Positions 44,598 to 53,626 of a stretch of DNA of 64,000 nt are shown one piece after another. A model generated the notes under the pieces. The model was not told the DNA's origin. It worked only from the letters and a program-made list of their open reading frames with translations, and searched no databases. The position numbers and the translations under genes were made by a program. This DNA is from Pseudoflavitalea sp. G-6-1-2 (GTDB lineage: Bacteria > Bacteroidota > Bacteroidia > Chitinophagales > Chitinophagaceae): positions 1,922,001-1,986,000 of the forward strand of contig NZ_JABBGB010000001.1 in NCBI RefSeq assembly GCF_012927185.1, written 5' to 3'. The number at the start of each line of letters is the position of its first letter. Position 1 is the stretch's first letter.

Positions 44598-46481
44598 TTA
44601 GAACAGGAAATAGCGCTGCGCCATTGGCAATTCTTTCAATGGTTCGCAGGTAGCTACTTTGCCGTCTACTTTTACCTGATATGTTTCCGGATCTACTTCG
44701 ATGTTCGGAGTAGCCGTGTTATGGATCATGTCTTTCTTCTGAACAGTTCTGCAACCTTTCACTGCGAGCGACTGACGCTTCAGTTTCAGCTTGCCGATAT
44801 TGCCACTGTCGATACTGGCTTTTGAAACGAAGTTGAAACTGTTGGCAGAAAGCGCCGCACCCAATGCACCATATTGCTTTCTGTAGATAACAGGTTGTGG
44901 TGTTGGGATCGAAGCGTTGGGATCTCCCATTTTGCTGCCAACGATCATTCCCGATTTATAGATCAGTTCTGGTTTGATACCGAAGAACTCCGGTTTCCAA
45001 ACAATCAGGTCAGCAATCTTGCCGGGCTCGATGGAACCGATGTAAGTATCGATGCCATGTGCTTTTGCGGGGTTGATGGTGTATTTGGAAACATATCGTT
45101 TAACGCGGTAGTTGTCGTTGCCGGATTTGCCATCTTCCGGAAGTGCACCACGTTGTACTTTCATTTTGTGTGCAGTCTGCCAGGTACGTGTGATCACTTC
45201 ACCCACGCGTCCCATCGCCTGAGAGTCGGAACTCATCATGCTCAGAACGCCCATGTCGTGCAGAATGTCTTCCGCCGCGATAGTGCTTGGTCTAATGCGT
45301 GAATCAGCGAATGCCACGTCTTCCTTGATCTGCGGACTGAGGTGGTGACAAACCATCAGCATGTCTACGTGCTCAGCAACCGTATTCACCGTGTAAGGTT
45401 TGGTAGGGTTGGTAGATGCAGGAAGGATGTTCGGATACATCGCAATCTTGATGATGTCCGGAGCGTGACCACCACCAGCGCCTTCGGTGTGGAAAGTGTG
45501 GATCACACGTCCATCGATGGCTTTCATGGTGTCTTCGAGGAAGCCTGCTTCGTTGAGTGTATCGGTATGGATGGTAACCTGTGTATCGTATTTGTCAGCT
45601 ACGCGGAGACTGATGTCGATGGTTGATGGCGTTGCGCCCCAGTCTTCGTGGATCTTTACGCCGAGTGCACCTGCTTTGATCTGTTCAACCTGTGAAGCTT
45701 CGTTGGAAACGTTTCCTTTTCCGAAGAAACCAACATTCACAGGAAACTCTTCTGCTGCCTGCAGCATCTTCTCGATAAAATATTTACCGGGAGTTACTGT
45801 AGTGGCGTTGGTGCCGTCGTTGGGACCTGTGCCGCCACCGATAAGAGTGGTTACGCCGCTGTAGAGTGCTGTGTCGATGATCTCCGGACAGATAAAGTGA
45901 ATGTGTGTGTCGATGCCGCCGGGAGTTACGATGTAGCCCCATCCGCCATGCACTTCAGTGCCTGCGCCGATTACCATGCCGGGAGTTACACCGTCCTGTG
46001 CATCAGGGTTGCCGGCTTTTCCGATAGCATGGATCTTTCCGTTCTTGATGCCGATATCGGCTTTAACGATACCCCAGTGATCGACGATGATGGCGCCGAG
46101 GATCACCATGTCCAGACTGTCTTTCTCTGCAGCAGTGGCTGATTGGCCCATGCCGTCGCGAACGGTTTTGCCGCCGCCGAATTTATTTTCTTCACCGTAG
46201 GTCTGGTAATCTTTTTCGATCTCGATCAGCAGCTCTGTATCGGCCAGACGAACTTTATCGCCGGTGGTAGGTCCGAAGAGCGATGCATATTTTTCGCGTT
46301 TGATGTAAAGATTTCCATCTTCAAACCAAACTTCATTGCTGTTCTGTGCAAATGCGTTGTTGAGGCCCATCACGGTCATGCCCAGCGTGGTAACGCCTAC
46401 GATCTTGATCCATTCTCTTCTGTTCCAGCTATTGCCCTGAACATCGGGGCCTACATCCTTCTTTTTATTTTTATCTGACAT
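44598..46481 (-). CDS. ureC: urease subunit alpha with a twin-arginine-like N-terminal extension
   Basis: The catalytic subunit, hydrolysing urea to ammonia and carbamate with two nickel ions. All active-site residues are present with a constant offset of 59 from K. aerogenes UreC: H193 and H195, carbamylated Lys276, H278, H305, H331, C378-H379 and D419. The 627 residues include an N-terminal extension of 59: a polar stretch, then NRREWIK, a hydrophobic run ([19 protein letters not shown]) and a possible cleavage site AFA-Q. This is a Tat-type export signal. No Met, GTG or TTG lies between it and the urease domain, so the extension must be translated. ureB lies 48 bases upstream. Confidence 0.95.
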   Translation of the reverse strand: MSDKNKKKDVGPDVQGNSWNRREWIKIVGVTTLGMTVMGLNNAFAQNSNEVWFEDGNLYIKREKYASLFGPTTGDKVRLADTELLIEIEKDYQTYGEENKFGGGKTVRDGMGQSATAAEKDSLDMVILGAIIVDHWGIVKADIGIKNGKIHAIGKAGNPDAQDGVTPGMVIGAGTEVHGGWGYIVTPGGIDTHIHFICPEIIDTALYSGVTTLIGGGTGPNDGTNATTVTPGKYFIEKMLQAAEEFPVNVGFFGKGNVSNEASQVEQIKAGALGVKIHEDWGATPSTIDISLRVADKYDTQVTIHTDTLNEAGFLEDTMKAIDGRVIHTFHTEGAGGGHAPDIIKIAMYPNILPASTNPTKPYTVNTVAEHVDMLMVCHHLSPQIKEDVAFADSRIRPSTIAAEDILHDMGVLSMMSSDSQAMGRVGEVITRTWQTAHKMKVQRGALPEDGKSGNDNYRVKRYVSKYTINPAKAHGIDTYIGSIEPGKIADLIVWKPEFFGIKPELIYKSGMIVGSKMGDPNASIPTPQPVIYRKQYGALGAALSANSFNFVSKASIDSGNIGKLKLKRQSLAVKGCRTVQKKDMIHNTATPNIEVDPETYQVKVDGKVATCEPLKELPMAQRYFLF

Positions 46482-46529
46482 AAATTTTCTTTTTACTGAT
46501 TGAAGTACAATTGATCTATACAGGATTCA

Positions 46530-46898
46530 TCAAGCACCTTTAAATCCATTCTTCTTCGCTTTGGTGAGAGCGGCTGTTCTCACTGTGTTGTCGGCAACAT
46601 TGCCGTCTGTGAGGTTGTTGAAGCCGTATACTTTTTTCTTTCCGCCGATTTCAACAAGTATCACCTGTTTCTTTTCGCCAGGCTCAAAACGCACAGCGGT
46701 GCTGGCCGGGATGTTGAGACGCATGCCCAGTGTTTTGGCTCTGTCGAAGTCGAGCATTTTGTTTACTTCAAAAAAATGATAGTGTGATCCAACCTGAATG
46801 GGACGGTCACCTGTATTCTTCACCTCCACCTTAACGGTTTTCTTTTTGGAGTTGCAGATAATGTCTTCCTTTTTAAGAATGAGTTCTCCTGGAATCAT
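46530..46898 (-). CDS. ureB: urease subunit beta
   Basis: A 122-residue urease beta chain starting MIPGELILK, with the conserved [45 protein letters not shown] and [10 protein letters not shown]. It has no export signal, so it would leave the cytoplasm only if bound to UreC. It lies 29 bases after ureA. Confidence 0.95.
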   Translation of the reverse strand: MIPGELILKKEDIICNSKKKTVKVEVKNTGDRPIQVGSHYHFFEVNKMLDFDRAKTLGMRLNIPASTAVRFEPGEKKQVILVEIGGKKKVYGFNNLTDGNVADNTVRTAALTKAKKNGFKGA

Positions 46899-46927
46899 AC
46901 AAATAGTTTTTTCAGTTTTGGGAATTG

Positions 46928-47233
46928 TTATCTGATCGGATTGTGAACAGTCACCAGTTTGTTACCATCCGGAAACATTGCTTCGATCTGTACGTCGTGA
47001 ATCATTTCAGGAACACCGGGCATCACCTGATCTCGCTTCAGGAGTTTGGTACCCCATTCCATCAGCTCAGCCACTGATCTTTTACCATCTCTGGCCTGTT
47101 CCATAATCTCTGCAGAGATGTATGCTATGCTCTCGGGGTAGTTAAGTTTAACGCCGCGTTTGAGACGTTTTGCTGCCAGCTCGCCGGCCTGGTGCAACAA
47201 TAGCTTTTCAATTTCACGTGGGGTGAGATGCAT
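46928..47233 (-). CDS. ureA: urease subunit gamma
   Basis: A 101-residue urease gamma chain starting [23 protein letters not shown] and ending [14 protein letters not shown], the full family length. It is the first structural gene of the urease block. 222 bases separate it from the metal-uptake ATPase gene upstream, so it may have its own promoter. Confidence 0.95.
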   Translation of the reverse strand: MHLTPREIEKLLLHQAGELAAKRLKRGVKLNYPESIAYISAEIMEQARDGKRSVAELMEWGTKLLKRDQVMPGVPEMIHDVQIEAMFPDGNKLVTVHNPIR

Positions 47234-47455
47234 AAGTAACGGTGATTTTAGTTATTAAAATGAAGTTCCGACAACCTGCAGCCGTCAGAAAAAATAGCAG
47301 CATGCCGGCACTGCAGTTACCGGCTGTTTCGCTAAAGTGTTAGATTCCAAAACAACGAAAGAATATCTATATGGTTGGTGAAAAGCATATTAAAAATAAT
47401 GCATTAGCTTCTTTTTTTATCGTTTGTTAAAAAAATATGTCAGGATATTTTTCAA

Positions 47456-48223
47456 TTATTTAAGGTTCGGTAACACGATTTTTAAATTGTTATGTTCTAC
47501 ATGCAGGAACTCTGTTTTGTAGACCTCCTGAAGCCGCTCCAGATCAGGGATTGAGCATTGCTCTGAATTGATCACAGTGCCATTGTTCATGAAGAAAAAC
47601 TCATCTGCATACTGATAAGCAAGCGTTGGATTATGCATTATCGCAATTACTGTAACTCCGTTATTCGCATATGCTTTCAGTTTACGCATCAGGTAATTCT
47701 GGTAATACACATCGAGGTGATTGGTGGGCTCGTCCATCACAATAATTTTCGGGTTCTGCATCAGCAGTCTTCCGATCATTATCATCTGCTGCTCGCCGCC
47801 GGAGAGTACCGTAAATGGTTCTTTGCGGAGATGTGTTAGGTCGAGATCGTGGAGTACCTGTTCCAGCAATTCTCTGTCGTGCTTCGCAGGGGAGAATCCT
47901 GAAAATGCTACACGCCCTGTGAGCATGATCTCCTCTACTGTAAAAGGAAATACTGTCTGATAGAATTGTGGCAGAAATCCCATCAGCTTTGCACGCTCTT
48001 TGAATTGCATGGCTGCGCTGTTGGCGCCTGCAATGGTGATGCTGCCTTCGTATTTCGCATGCAGGCCTGCAATGGCGCGGAAGAGCGTGGATTTACCACT
48101 TCCGTTGGCACCCAGCAATACAGAAAATTTGTTAGCCGGAAACTCCATGTTCACATCGTGCAGTACAGATTTCTTTCCGTACCGGATATGCAGGTTTTGT
48201 ATGATGATGTTGTTCTTCCTCAT
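47456..48223 (-). CDS. FecE-type ABC transporter ATP-binding protein
   Basis: A 255-residue ATPase of the iron-siderophore/cobalamin importer class, with Walker A GANGSGKST, signature LSGGEQQ, Walker B IIVMDEPTNHLD and the switch His in AIMHNP. The length fits the family. It overlaps the permease gene by ATGA. It is the last gene of the five-gene uptake operon just upstream of urease. Confidence 0.92.
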   Translation of the reverse strand: MRKNNIIIQNLHIRYGKKSVLHDVNMEFPANKFSVLLGANGSGKSTLFRAIAGLHAKYEGSITIAGANSAAMQFKERAKLMGFLPQFYQTVFPFTVEEIMLTGRVAFSGFSPAKHDRELLEQVLHDLDLTHLRKEPFTVLSGGEQQMIMIGRLLMQNPKIIVMDEPTNHLDVYYQNYLMRKLKAYANNGVTVIAIMHNPTLAYQYADEFFFMNNGTVINSEQCSIPDLERLQEVYKTEFLHVEHNNLKIVLPNLK

Positions 48224-49230
48224 GCCCAGTTGATTTTGTTTTTACGCATCAGGTATATGAAGAATGGTCCACCCAGCAGCATGGTGAAGATGCCCACGGG
48301 AACTTCAAATGCAAATAGTGAACGCGAGAAATTATCGATCACCAGCAAGAATGTTCCTCCCAGGAAAATATTTCCGGGTATGGCTTTCACGTTGTCTGCT
48401 CCGATGAGCATGCGCACGATGTGTGGCAGAAATAATCCGTAGAAACTGATGATGCCTGCTGCTGCAACAGTAGTGGCCGTCATCAGTGTTGCACATCCGA
48501 TGAGTATGAGTTTGTCGAGCGCAGGGTTTACGCCTACTGCCTTTGCGGCATCATCGCCGAGTGCCAGCAGATTGATCCGCCAGCGATAGATGAATACGAT
48601 CAGCAGTCCGGCAATTACCGGAATGAGTGTTTGCTTCAGTTCGATCCAGCTCGCTGCATGCAGGTTGCCCATGGTCCATTGTACAATTGCCTGCAACTTG
48701 TATGGATTGCTGATGTATTGAACGATGGCGAGAAATGCAGTGAACATGCCGCTCACTACCATGCCTGCCAATACTATCGAAACAATGGACGACTGTTTGC
48801 CAGATCCGGCCATCGAGTAAGTAGCCAGCACTGCCAGTGTACCTCCGATGAATGCTGCGATATTCACAGGCACTCCGCCATAAGTGATGCTCAACGCAGC
48901 GCCGAATGCAGCACCGGCAGAAATGCCCAGCACATAAGAATCTACAAGCGGATTGCGGAAGATGGCCTGCAATACTGTGCCTGATGTTGATAGTGCCGCG
49001 CCGATCAGAAAGGTAAGTACAACCCTTGGCAGGCGTACGTTCCAGATGATATTGCTGATCATATTGTAGCTCTCGGTTTCAGTGGCATTCAATCCGTCGC
49101 TGAGTTTTTTGTACAGCAATGAAATGTAAGTGCCGAAGTCTGTGTTTTCGGATGAACCGATAAAAAGACTCAGCACCAGCACGGGAACCGGCAACGCATA
49201 ACAGATGATATTTGCAATCTTCCTGTTCAA
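48220..49230 (-). CDS. FecCD-type ABC transporter permease
   Basis: A 336-residue polytopic permease of the FecCD/BtuC class. Family segments are NIIWNVRLPRVVLTFLIGAALSTSGTVLQAIFRNPLVDSYVLG near the start and GLFLPHIVRMLIG near the end. The predicted start is TTG at 49230 because no ATG lies near; the preceding in-frame stop is close. Its substrate is a metal chelate or metal ion. It begins 6 bases after the methyltransferase stop. Confidence 0.9.
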   Translation of the reverse strand: MNRKIANIICYALPVPVLVLSLFIGSSENTDFGTYISLLYKKLSDGLNATETESYNMISNIIWNVRLPRVVLTFLIGAALSTSGTVLQAIFRNPLVDSYVLGISAGAAFGAALSITYGGVPVNIAAFIGGTLAVLATYSMAGSGKQSSIVSIVLAGMVVSGMFTAFLAIVQYISNPYKLQAIVQWTMGNLHAASWIELKQTLIPVIAGLLIVFIYRWRINLLALGDDAAKAVGVNPALDKLILIGCATLMTATTVAAAGIISFYGLFLPHIVRMLIGADNVKAIPGNIFLGGTFLLVIDNFSRSLFAFEVPVGIFTMLLGGPFFIYLMRKNKINWA

Positions 49231-49236
49231 GAATTT

Positions 49237-49923
49237 TTATTGTGGTTTTGCCGCTTGCACTTTGAAAATGGTAGAGTCTTCTTCTTTATGCAGCAGGATG
49301 GATTGTGCAGTGGCATCTGCAAATACATTTTCAAAACCTACCTGTTGTAATACTTCGATGTCTTTAGCCGGACGCCTGTGGCGACTGATATCCAGCTGTG
49401 CCTTGATGCTATTGGCCTGCTCCATGATGTCGGCAGGATATTTTTCGTGTCCTTCCTGTGAGAACTGATACTCGCCGAAGTCTCCGTCGAAGTTGAGGAA
49501 GAGCCCGCCGGGTTTCAGTACGCGGAAACTTTCACTGTAACATTTCTGAAGATCAGGGATGCCCCAGGTCATGATGCGGGTGAAGATGAGATCGAACTGG
49601 TTGTCTGCAAAGCTGAGTTCCTGTGCGTTCATCACATGATAATCTACTTTGGCATTCAGTTGTTGTGCAACACGCTTAGCTTCATCGATCATGTTGGGAG
49701 AAAGGTCGATGGCAGTTACTTCATATCCTGCGAGGGTGAGGATATGCGCAAAATAGCCTGATGCTGTTCCAAGCTCCAGCACTTTATTGCCATTGAGCTG
49801 CGAGCGGATCGACATGAAGTACTCCATCCAGTATCTCGTTTCAGGCAATGACCATGCTTCGTTCTTTTCTTCGGCCCAGATGGCACTTTGCCTGTCCCAG
49901 TAGTTGGCGATCTCCTGTATCAT
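49237..49923 (-). CDS. class I SAM-dependent methyltransferase within the metal-uptake operon
   Basis: A 228-residue methyltransferase with motif I VLELGTASGYFAHIL, motif II YEVTAIDLSPNM, and the UbiE-like LKPGGLFLNFDGDFGEY region. ATG 49923 overlaps the binding-protein stop by ATGA, which fixes the start; the longer frame is not needed. Methyltransferases of this kind are repeatedly found inside FecBCD-like metal-import operons, but their role is not established. It may modify a metal chelator or its breakdown product. Confidence 0.88.
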   Translation of the reverse strand: MIQEIANYWDRQSAIWAEEKNEAWSLPETRYWMEYFMSIRSQLNGNKVLELGTASGYFAHILTLAGYEVTAIDLSPNMIDEAKRVAQQLNAKVDYHVMNAQELSFADNQFDLIFTRIMTWGIPDLQKCYSESFRVLKPGGLFLNFDGDFGEYQFSQEGHEKYPADIMEQANSIKAQLDISRHRRPAKDIEVLQQVGFENVFADATAQSILLHKEEDSTIFKVQAAKPQ

Positions 49924-50927
49924 TTGAAGTAGTTTAATAGTTTGGCGCCGTTCTCTTCGCCGTATAATTTTTTGATGATATTCTCCACTTTGGCCAGATG
50001 CCCATTGTCTGCAAACCCATAAGCCCATTGATTGATGGCCACGGACGCAGCCAGCGATTTCAGGGTATGCGGATTGTAATAGAACATCGGCATCAGGTTG
50101 AAGATTTGTTTTTGCTGAATGGCTGTGATAGCTGACAATTCTTTTTTGTTGTAGAATAAATCAGGACTATCATTCCACATGATGATCATATCTGGATTCC
50201 ACTGCAGCAGTGTTTCCGGATTGATATTCGGCTGGTCTATCTCAGTAGTGCAGACATTGTTGACGCCTGCATTGGTGAGGGTGTTGTGCATCATGCTGCC
50301 ATGGCCGGCAGTAGAGAAGATTCTTCCATTAGCCCATGCGAAATAGGCATTCTTCTTTTTCGTGATAGCTGCACTTTGCGTCTGCATCGACTTAATGGTA
50401 CTGTCGGCATATTGCAACAGTTCTGCTGCACGATCGTTTTTGCCGGTGAGTGCACCAATGTCTTTCAACTCCTTCATTACATCTTCATACTTGCTTGCTG
50501 CAGCCTGATATACGGGAATGTTCATCTGCTTCAGGGAATTGATCGTTCCGGGAGTCATGTTCTGAACAATTACCAGATCTGGTTTCAGTTGCAGAATGCT
50601 TTCGAGATTGGCTGTTTCATTGCTTCCCGGTATTGTGAGCGATTTGGCGGCCACGCGGGCATCGATTCTTTTGTATGGTTCGAAGAGTTCTTTGTCTGCA
50701 TAGGTTTCAGCGGGAATGCCGATGAGCTTATCCTGGGCCTGCAGCATGTAGATGGCATCTACAGAAGGATCGAAAAGCGCAACGATTTTCTCTGCCGGTT
50801 TTTCCAGCGAAATGGTATTCCCTTTTGCGTCGGTAACAACAATATTGCTGCTGTGTTTTGTTTCACTGTTATCGGTACATCCGTATAAGGCTACCGACAA
50901 ACTGAGTATGCTGAAAAGTTTTTTCAT
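49920..50927 (-). CDS. FecB/BtuF-type substrate-binding lipoprotein
   Basis: A 335-residue binding protein with a lipoprotein signal (lipobox LYGC). It has the helical-backbone fold of class III binding proteins: PAEKIVALFDPSVDAIYML, GIPAETYADK and NPETLLQWNPDMIIMWNDSPDLF. It should capture the ligand in the periplasm and feed the FecCD permease encoded downstream. The ligand could be a nickel complex given the urease neighbours, though iron cannot be excluded. It begins 9 bases after the receptor. Confidence 0.9.
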   Translation of the reverse strand: MKKLFSILSLSVALYGCTDNSETKHSSNIVVTDAKGNTISLEKPAEKIVALFDPSVDAIYMLQAQDKLIGIPAETYADKELFEPYKRIDARVAAKSLTIPGSNETANLESILQLKPDLVIVQNMTPGTINSLKQMNIPVYQAAASKYEDVMKELKDIGALTGKNDRAAELLQYADSTIKSMQTQSAAITKKKNAYFAWANGRIFSTAGHGSMMHNTLTNAGVNNVCTTEIDQPNINPETLLQWNPDMIIMWNDSPDLFYNKKELSAITAIQQKQIFNLMPMFYYNPHTLKSLAASVAINQWAYGFADNGHLAKVENIIKKLYGEENGAKLLNYFK

Positions 50928-50936
50928 TGCTTCGGT

Positions 50937-53126
50937 TTATAGGGTGAGGCTTAAGGATACTCTGTAGTTTCTTCCGGGCGTTTGCACCCAGTAGTACAGA
51001 TCGTTGCGCTGCCATCCTGTGCTGTAGATATGTGCGTCGAGCAGGTTGTTTACGATCAGGTTGATCGCGTATTTTTTGCGTGCATATCCGAGTCCACCAT
51101 CGAGACGGAAGACATCATTCAGTGTTTCAGGTTTTGTGCTGGTGAAGCGTTCTGCTCTTCCTGCCATGTATTGATATCCTGCAGATACATTCAGCCCTGC
51201 TAATTTCTTTCCGGGCAGTGCATAGTTCACCCAGGTGTTCTGAATATGGCGAACACGGTTGGGGGTGGCTTTGCCTACCATGTCTGGATTCTTATCATCT
51301 TTGGTGATCTTCGAATCAGTGTATGCATAGTTGACGATGATGTTGAGACCTCGTGCAATCCTTCCTCTTACATCCACTTCAACACCCTCTGATCTGTTTT
51401 CGCCTGTTTGATACAATGCATTGGATACAGGATCACGCAGAATGGTTTTTGTTCTGTAGATCTGGTACACCGAAAGGGTAGTGTTCCATGCGGCATCGTT
51501 CCAGTCTTTTTTGATACCTGCTTCGAGACTTCTGCCGCGTTGTGGTGTCAGCGCTGTTTTATCATGTGCTATACCAGCCTGTGGGAGAAAAGTATTGTCG
51601 TACAGCGCATACAGACTCATCGATGGAGTAACCATGTAAGTGAGGCCCAGTCTGGGTGTTACAACAAAATCACTGGCATCGGTTTTAGTGCCGTACTGAT
51701 TGAAGTTGGCGTCGGATTTAGTGGCGCGGAGTCCTGCATTTACTTTGAATTTGTTGTTGAAGAAACTCATCTCATCCATGATATGCGCGCTCACATAATG
51801 CATTCTGCTATTGGTTCGGTTGTTCTCTCCGAAGATGTTGTTCTCAGAATCGAAGTCACCGCCTGTTCCGTTATTGTTTGCAACGTTGGCATATTTTGGA
51901 TTGGAAATGCTTAACGGATATACGGTTGATGCGGTTTCCCAGGTATCGGTGGTATTGTTCTTTTTGTGATTGAAATCGATACCGGCAAGGATGGCATGGT
52001 GAACGGATCCTGTTATGAATCTTCCCTGAATGAATGCTTGCGCAGAGAAGGTATTGTACTTCATCCCGTCATACACGTAGTAGCGATCGAGAATGTCTGG
52101 ATTGGTTTTATTCTTCCCGTACACCCAGAAGATATTGCCATCGTACTCATTATGGATATTGGCTGCTTTTACAGAGAACTGCCAGTTATTGTTGAGCTTG
52201 TGATCGAAGCTTAGGAAAACCTGATGATCGTTTGCGCGATAAGGTTTTGTATTGGGGTCGCTGATGGAAAAATCGCGGGGAAGGCTGCCGTATCCGTAGG
52301 GCGAAATCTGTGCCTGGCTCAGCAGCATATAGTTGAATCGTTGATAGATGTATTCCAATGTGAGCGAGGATTTGGGACTGATCAGGTATTTGAATGACGG
52401 AGCAATGAGGATGCGTTCGTTGTTGTCGAACTTCATAAAACTTTTGGTGTTCATGCCCATGAGGTTGAAGCGGAACTGCAGCTTTTCTTTTTCGTCGATA
52501 GTGCCGGAGAGATCTGCTTCTGCACGCATAAATCCGAAGCTTCCACCCATCATGCGGATAGTGTTACGCTTAATGCCATTCGGTTTTTTAGTGATGATGT
52601 TGTAAGAGCCTGCGGGATCGCTGATGGCGTTCATGAAACCTGATGGACCTTTCACGAATTCGATGGTTTCGATGATGGCAGCATCATCGCCCACCGGGCC
52701 TTTGATGAGCGGTCGGAGATCAACTCCATTGCGTTGCGGCGTAATGTATCCGCCTCTTGAATAGATATCGGGAGATACGCCGTTGTGCAGTTCTTCGCGC
52801 ATGGTTCCGCTCACATTCCGGGTAACACTTTCAATTAGGTTGTACACTACCTGGTCCCGCAATACTTCGCCGCTTACCATCTGGATATTCTGCGGAGCTT
52901 CGATCAGTGGCGACTGCAAACGCAGGTCTGATGAGATGTTCCGCACATTGTACTTCTTGTAATATTTGTTGGAGAACACCACTTCGTCCAATAACTGAAA
53001 CTTAATGGAGTCTTTTGCTTTTATGGTAGAATCTGCCAGGTGCAGTTCCTGATGATCTTGCGCGTATGCATCTGTGTGAAAACCGATAAGCGCAGAAATA
53101 GCCACGAGAGTAAAGCCTAGTTTCAT
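50937..53126 (-). CDS. TonB-dependent siderophore/metallophore receptor
   Basis: A 729-residue outer-membrane receptor with a signal peptide ending AYAQ, a plug domain (about 60-180: APQNIQMVSGEVLRDQ, RGGYITPQRNGVDLRPL, ETIEFVKGPSGFMNAISDPAGSYNIITKKP) and a barrel ending YRVSLSLTL. It lacks the carboxypeptidase-like domain of SusC, so it belongs to the siderophore-type receptors. It opens the operon with the binding protein, methyltransferase and ABC genes. Confidence 0.92.
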   Translation of the reverse strand: MKLGFTLVAISALIGFHTDAYAQDHQELHLADSTIKAKDSIKFQLLDEVVFSNKYYKKYNVRNISSDLRLQSPLIEAPQNIQMVSGEVLRDQVVYNLIESVTRNVSGTMREELHNGVSPDIYSRGGYITPQRNGVDLRPLIKGPVGDDAAIIETIEFVKGPSGFMNAISDPAGSYNIITKKPNGIKRNTIRMMGGSFGFMRAEADLSGTIDEKEKLQFRFNLMGMNTKSFMKFDNNERILIAPSFKYLISPKSSLTLEYIYQRFNYMLLSQAQISPYGYGSLPRDFSISDPNTKPYRANDHQVFLSFDHKLNNNWQFSVKAANIHNEYDGNIFWVYGKNKTNPDILDRYYVYDGMKYNTFSAQAFIQGRFITGSVHHAILAGIDFNHKKNNTTDTWETASTVYPLSISNPKYANVANNNGTGGDFDSENNIFGENNRTNSRMHYVSAHIMDEMSFFNNKFKVNAGLRATKSDANFNQYGTKTDASDFVVTPRLGLTYMVTPSMSLYALYDNTFLPQAGIAHDKTALTPQRGRSLEAGIKKDWNDAAWNTTLSVYQIYRTKTILRDPVSNALYQTGENRSEGVEVDVRGRIARGLNIIVNYAYTDSKITKDDKNPDMVGKATPNRVRHIQNTWVNYALPGKKLAGLNVSAGYQYMAGRAERFTSTKPETLNDVFRLDGGLGYARKKYAINLIVNNLLDAHIYSTGWQRNDLYYWVQTPGRNYRVSLSLTL

Positions 53127-53626
53127 ATCCTTTCAAAAATTTATGCTGTCAATACAGTTTGTAGCAAATATTTCAGATTCGTGTTACCTGCCTGGCCTGG
53201 GTTTGCAATAAGAACAGATTTTGCAGCCATTTTGGGCAATACAATTCATGCTCTGCTGCAAGAAGAAAATATAGTTCTCTGCCAGAGTTGATCCATGCGT
53301 TTTGCAGTGGAAATTATAATCTCATAAATCCGGATCACTGACCCGGCAAATGATTAGTTAGCAGGCGGGATAGTGTGATGCCATCAGATAAGGTTATTCC
53401 TTTCAGAAGTGGTGCAGCTCTGAATTGCAAAGCACCGGCAAGGAATGATTGTAAGGGGAAGATAACCTGCAATAGCAAATGTATCATCCGGTAGCAAAAA
53501 TCAGAAATCAAATTGCAGAGAAATTTTACAAATGATAAAAAAGACCCGCATAGCTATTCTTTAATGCGATATTAATGAGGAGAGTGTGAACCGGTGCGGC
53601 TTTGAGCGATACCGGTTCTGTGTTTG
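53127..53626. other. 500-base gap between the receptor operon and the metallophosphoesterase gene
   Basis: No convincing gene is seen on either strand. The region should contain the receptor promoter; a loose pair is TTTG then TAAATTTTTG on the minus strand about 10 bases before ATG 53126. I searched it for B12-riboswitch-like boxes and for a nickel/cobalt riboswitch core and saw none. Near its far end lies an inverted repeat. Confidence 0.5.
53588..53618. repeat. inverted repeat after the metallophosphoesterase gene
   Basis: GAACCGGT at 53588-53595 is repeated inverted as ACCGGTTC at 53611-53618 with a 15-base loop. It lies 9 bases beyond the metallophosphoesterase stop, with no clear T-run on the minus strand. 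It may be a transcript-end structure. Confidence 0.45.

Noticed and set aside
47234-47455. NikR binding site upstream of ureA
   Set aside because: Only weak, short dyads such as TAAC-N10-GTTA were seen; none matched the known E. coli or Helicobacter forms well.
53127-53626. Cobalamin or NiCo riboswitch upstream of the TonB-dependent receptor
   Set aside because: No B12 box or NiCo core could be found on the minus strand by eye; a covariance-model search would be needed to revisit it.
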